From Desulfobacteraceae bacterium (GTDB lineage Bacteria > Desulfobacterota > Desulfobacteria > Desulfobacterales > UBA11574): DNA of 5,963 nt. The notes below the pieces were generated by a model. The model searched no databases, was not told where the DNA came from, and saw nothing but the letters and a program-made list of their open reading frames with translations. The stretch's first letter is position 1. Each line of letters begins with the position of its first letter. Position numbers and translations under genes: made by a program. The DNA is taken from contig JAOUGB010000168.1 of assembly GCA_029857875.1 (NCBI GenBank), positions 1 to 5,963 on the forward strand. Reading direction: 5' to 3'. Below, one piece after another: positions 5,803 to 5,963 of the stretch.

Positions 5803-5879
5803 CCTTAGATAACTGGTAATATCTTTGGAAATCTAAGGAAGGTTCAATTGGTTGTGATATCATACTCCGAAAATTGAAC
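5803..5879. repeat. Two adjacent 8-bp inverted repeats in the 3' intergenic region
   Basis: CCTTAGAT (5803-5810) matches ATCTAAGG (5831-5838), and GTTCAATT (5842-5849) matches AATTGAAC (5872-5879). Both arms are perfect and the two hairpins would lie only 3 nt apart. Neither has a T-run. Their pairing and spacing could mark a structured RNA or operators for a gene beyond the window. Confidence 0.3.
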
Positions 5880-5963
5880 TGCCAAGGGATGTATTGACCC
5901 GCCTTACGATTCTGCAAAATCAAGTTTAGGTCGGGACATATAAACAGAATCATTATAAAATTT

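Larger units (their letters stand above)
5535..5963. other. AT-rich region with no convincing gene
   Basis: No reading frame here on either strand has a family signature or a good ribosome-binding site. Only short open stretches occur, such as a 31-codon frame at 5586-5681. The region holds several inverted repeats, listed separately, and T-rich and A-rich patches. It may be plain intergenic DNA or a decayed accessory segment. Confidence 0.6.

Overview
The window looks like a piece of a mesophilic, Gram-negative bacterial chromosome of moderate GC. The best guess is a deltaproteobacterium of the Desulfobacterota (Desulfobacterales-like). This rests on three impressions rather than on any marker gene: the style of the acetoacetyl-CoA synthetase, an intergenic TGGAATGA-type repeat element, and a small secreted C-x5-C-x5-C-x4-C protein next to an RHS remnant. 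No rRNA, tRNA, CRISPR array or intact insertion sequence is visible.

Layout, left to right. (1) 1-682, minus strand: the N-terminal two thirds of a PLP-dependent low-specificity L-threonine aldolase, cut by the window edge. (2) 683-1074: a divergent intergenic region with a candidate promoter for the aldolase and a low-complexity inverted-repeat element of 8-nt TGG-rich units ending in a small GC hairpin. (3) 1075-3027, plus: a full-length acetoacetyl-CoA synthetase with a clear Shine-Dalgarno. (4) 3047-3457, minus: a 136-residue secreted cysteine-motif protein of unknown function, convergent with the synthetase and only 19 nt from it, with its own good promoter at 3535-3563. (5) 3586-4125, plus: a decayed RHS/YD-repeat fragment. 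It keeps two YD repeats, an abrupt jump to the conserved end of the RHS core, and an unrecognised Cys/Trp-rich tip ending in an amber codon; the same frame then stays open for 59 more codons. (6) 4150-4301: a compact control region with a TTGACA-17-TATTGT promoter, three TTGTCAA/TTGACAA motifs and a strong intrinsic terminator just 26 nt before the next start codon. (7) 4302-5534, plus: a complete RhlE-type DEAD-box RNA helicase starting at TTG. (8) 5535-5963: AT-rich DNA with several inverted repeats and no convincing gene.

The genes do not form one pathway or operon. Threonine aldolase (threonine to glycine plus acetaldehyde) and acetoacetyl-CoA synthetase (acetoacetate activation) are both carbon-salvage enzymes of central metabolism, but they are divergently transcribed. 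The secreted protein and RHS remnant form a small accessory patch between two housekeeping-type genes. The most interesting candidates are the possible attenuator leader of the helicase gene and the collapsed RHS module with its unknown tip. Neither amounts to a demonstrated new system.
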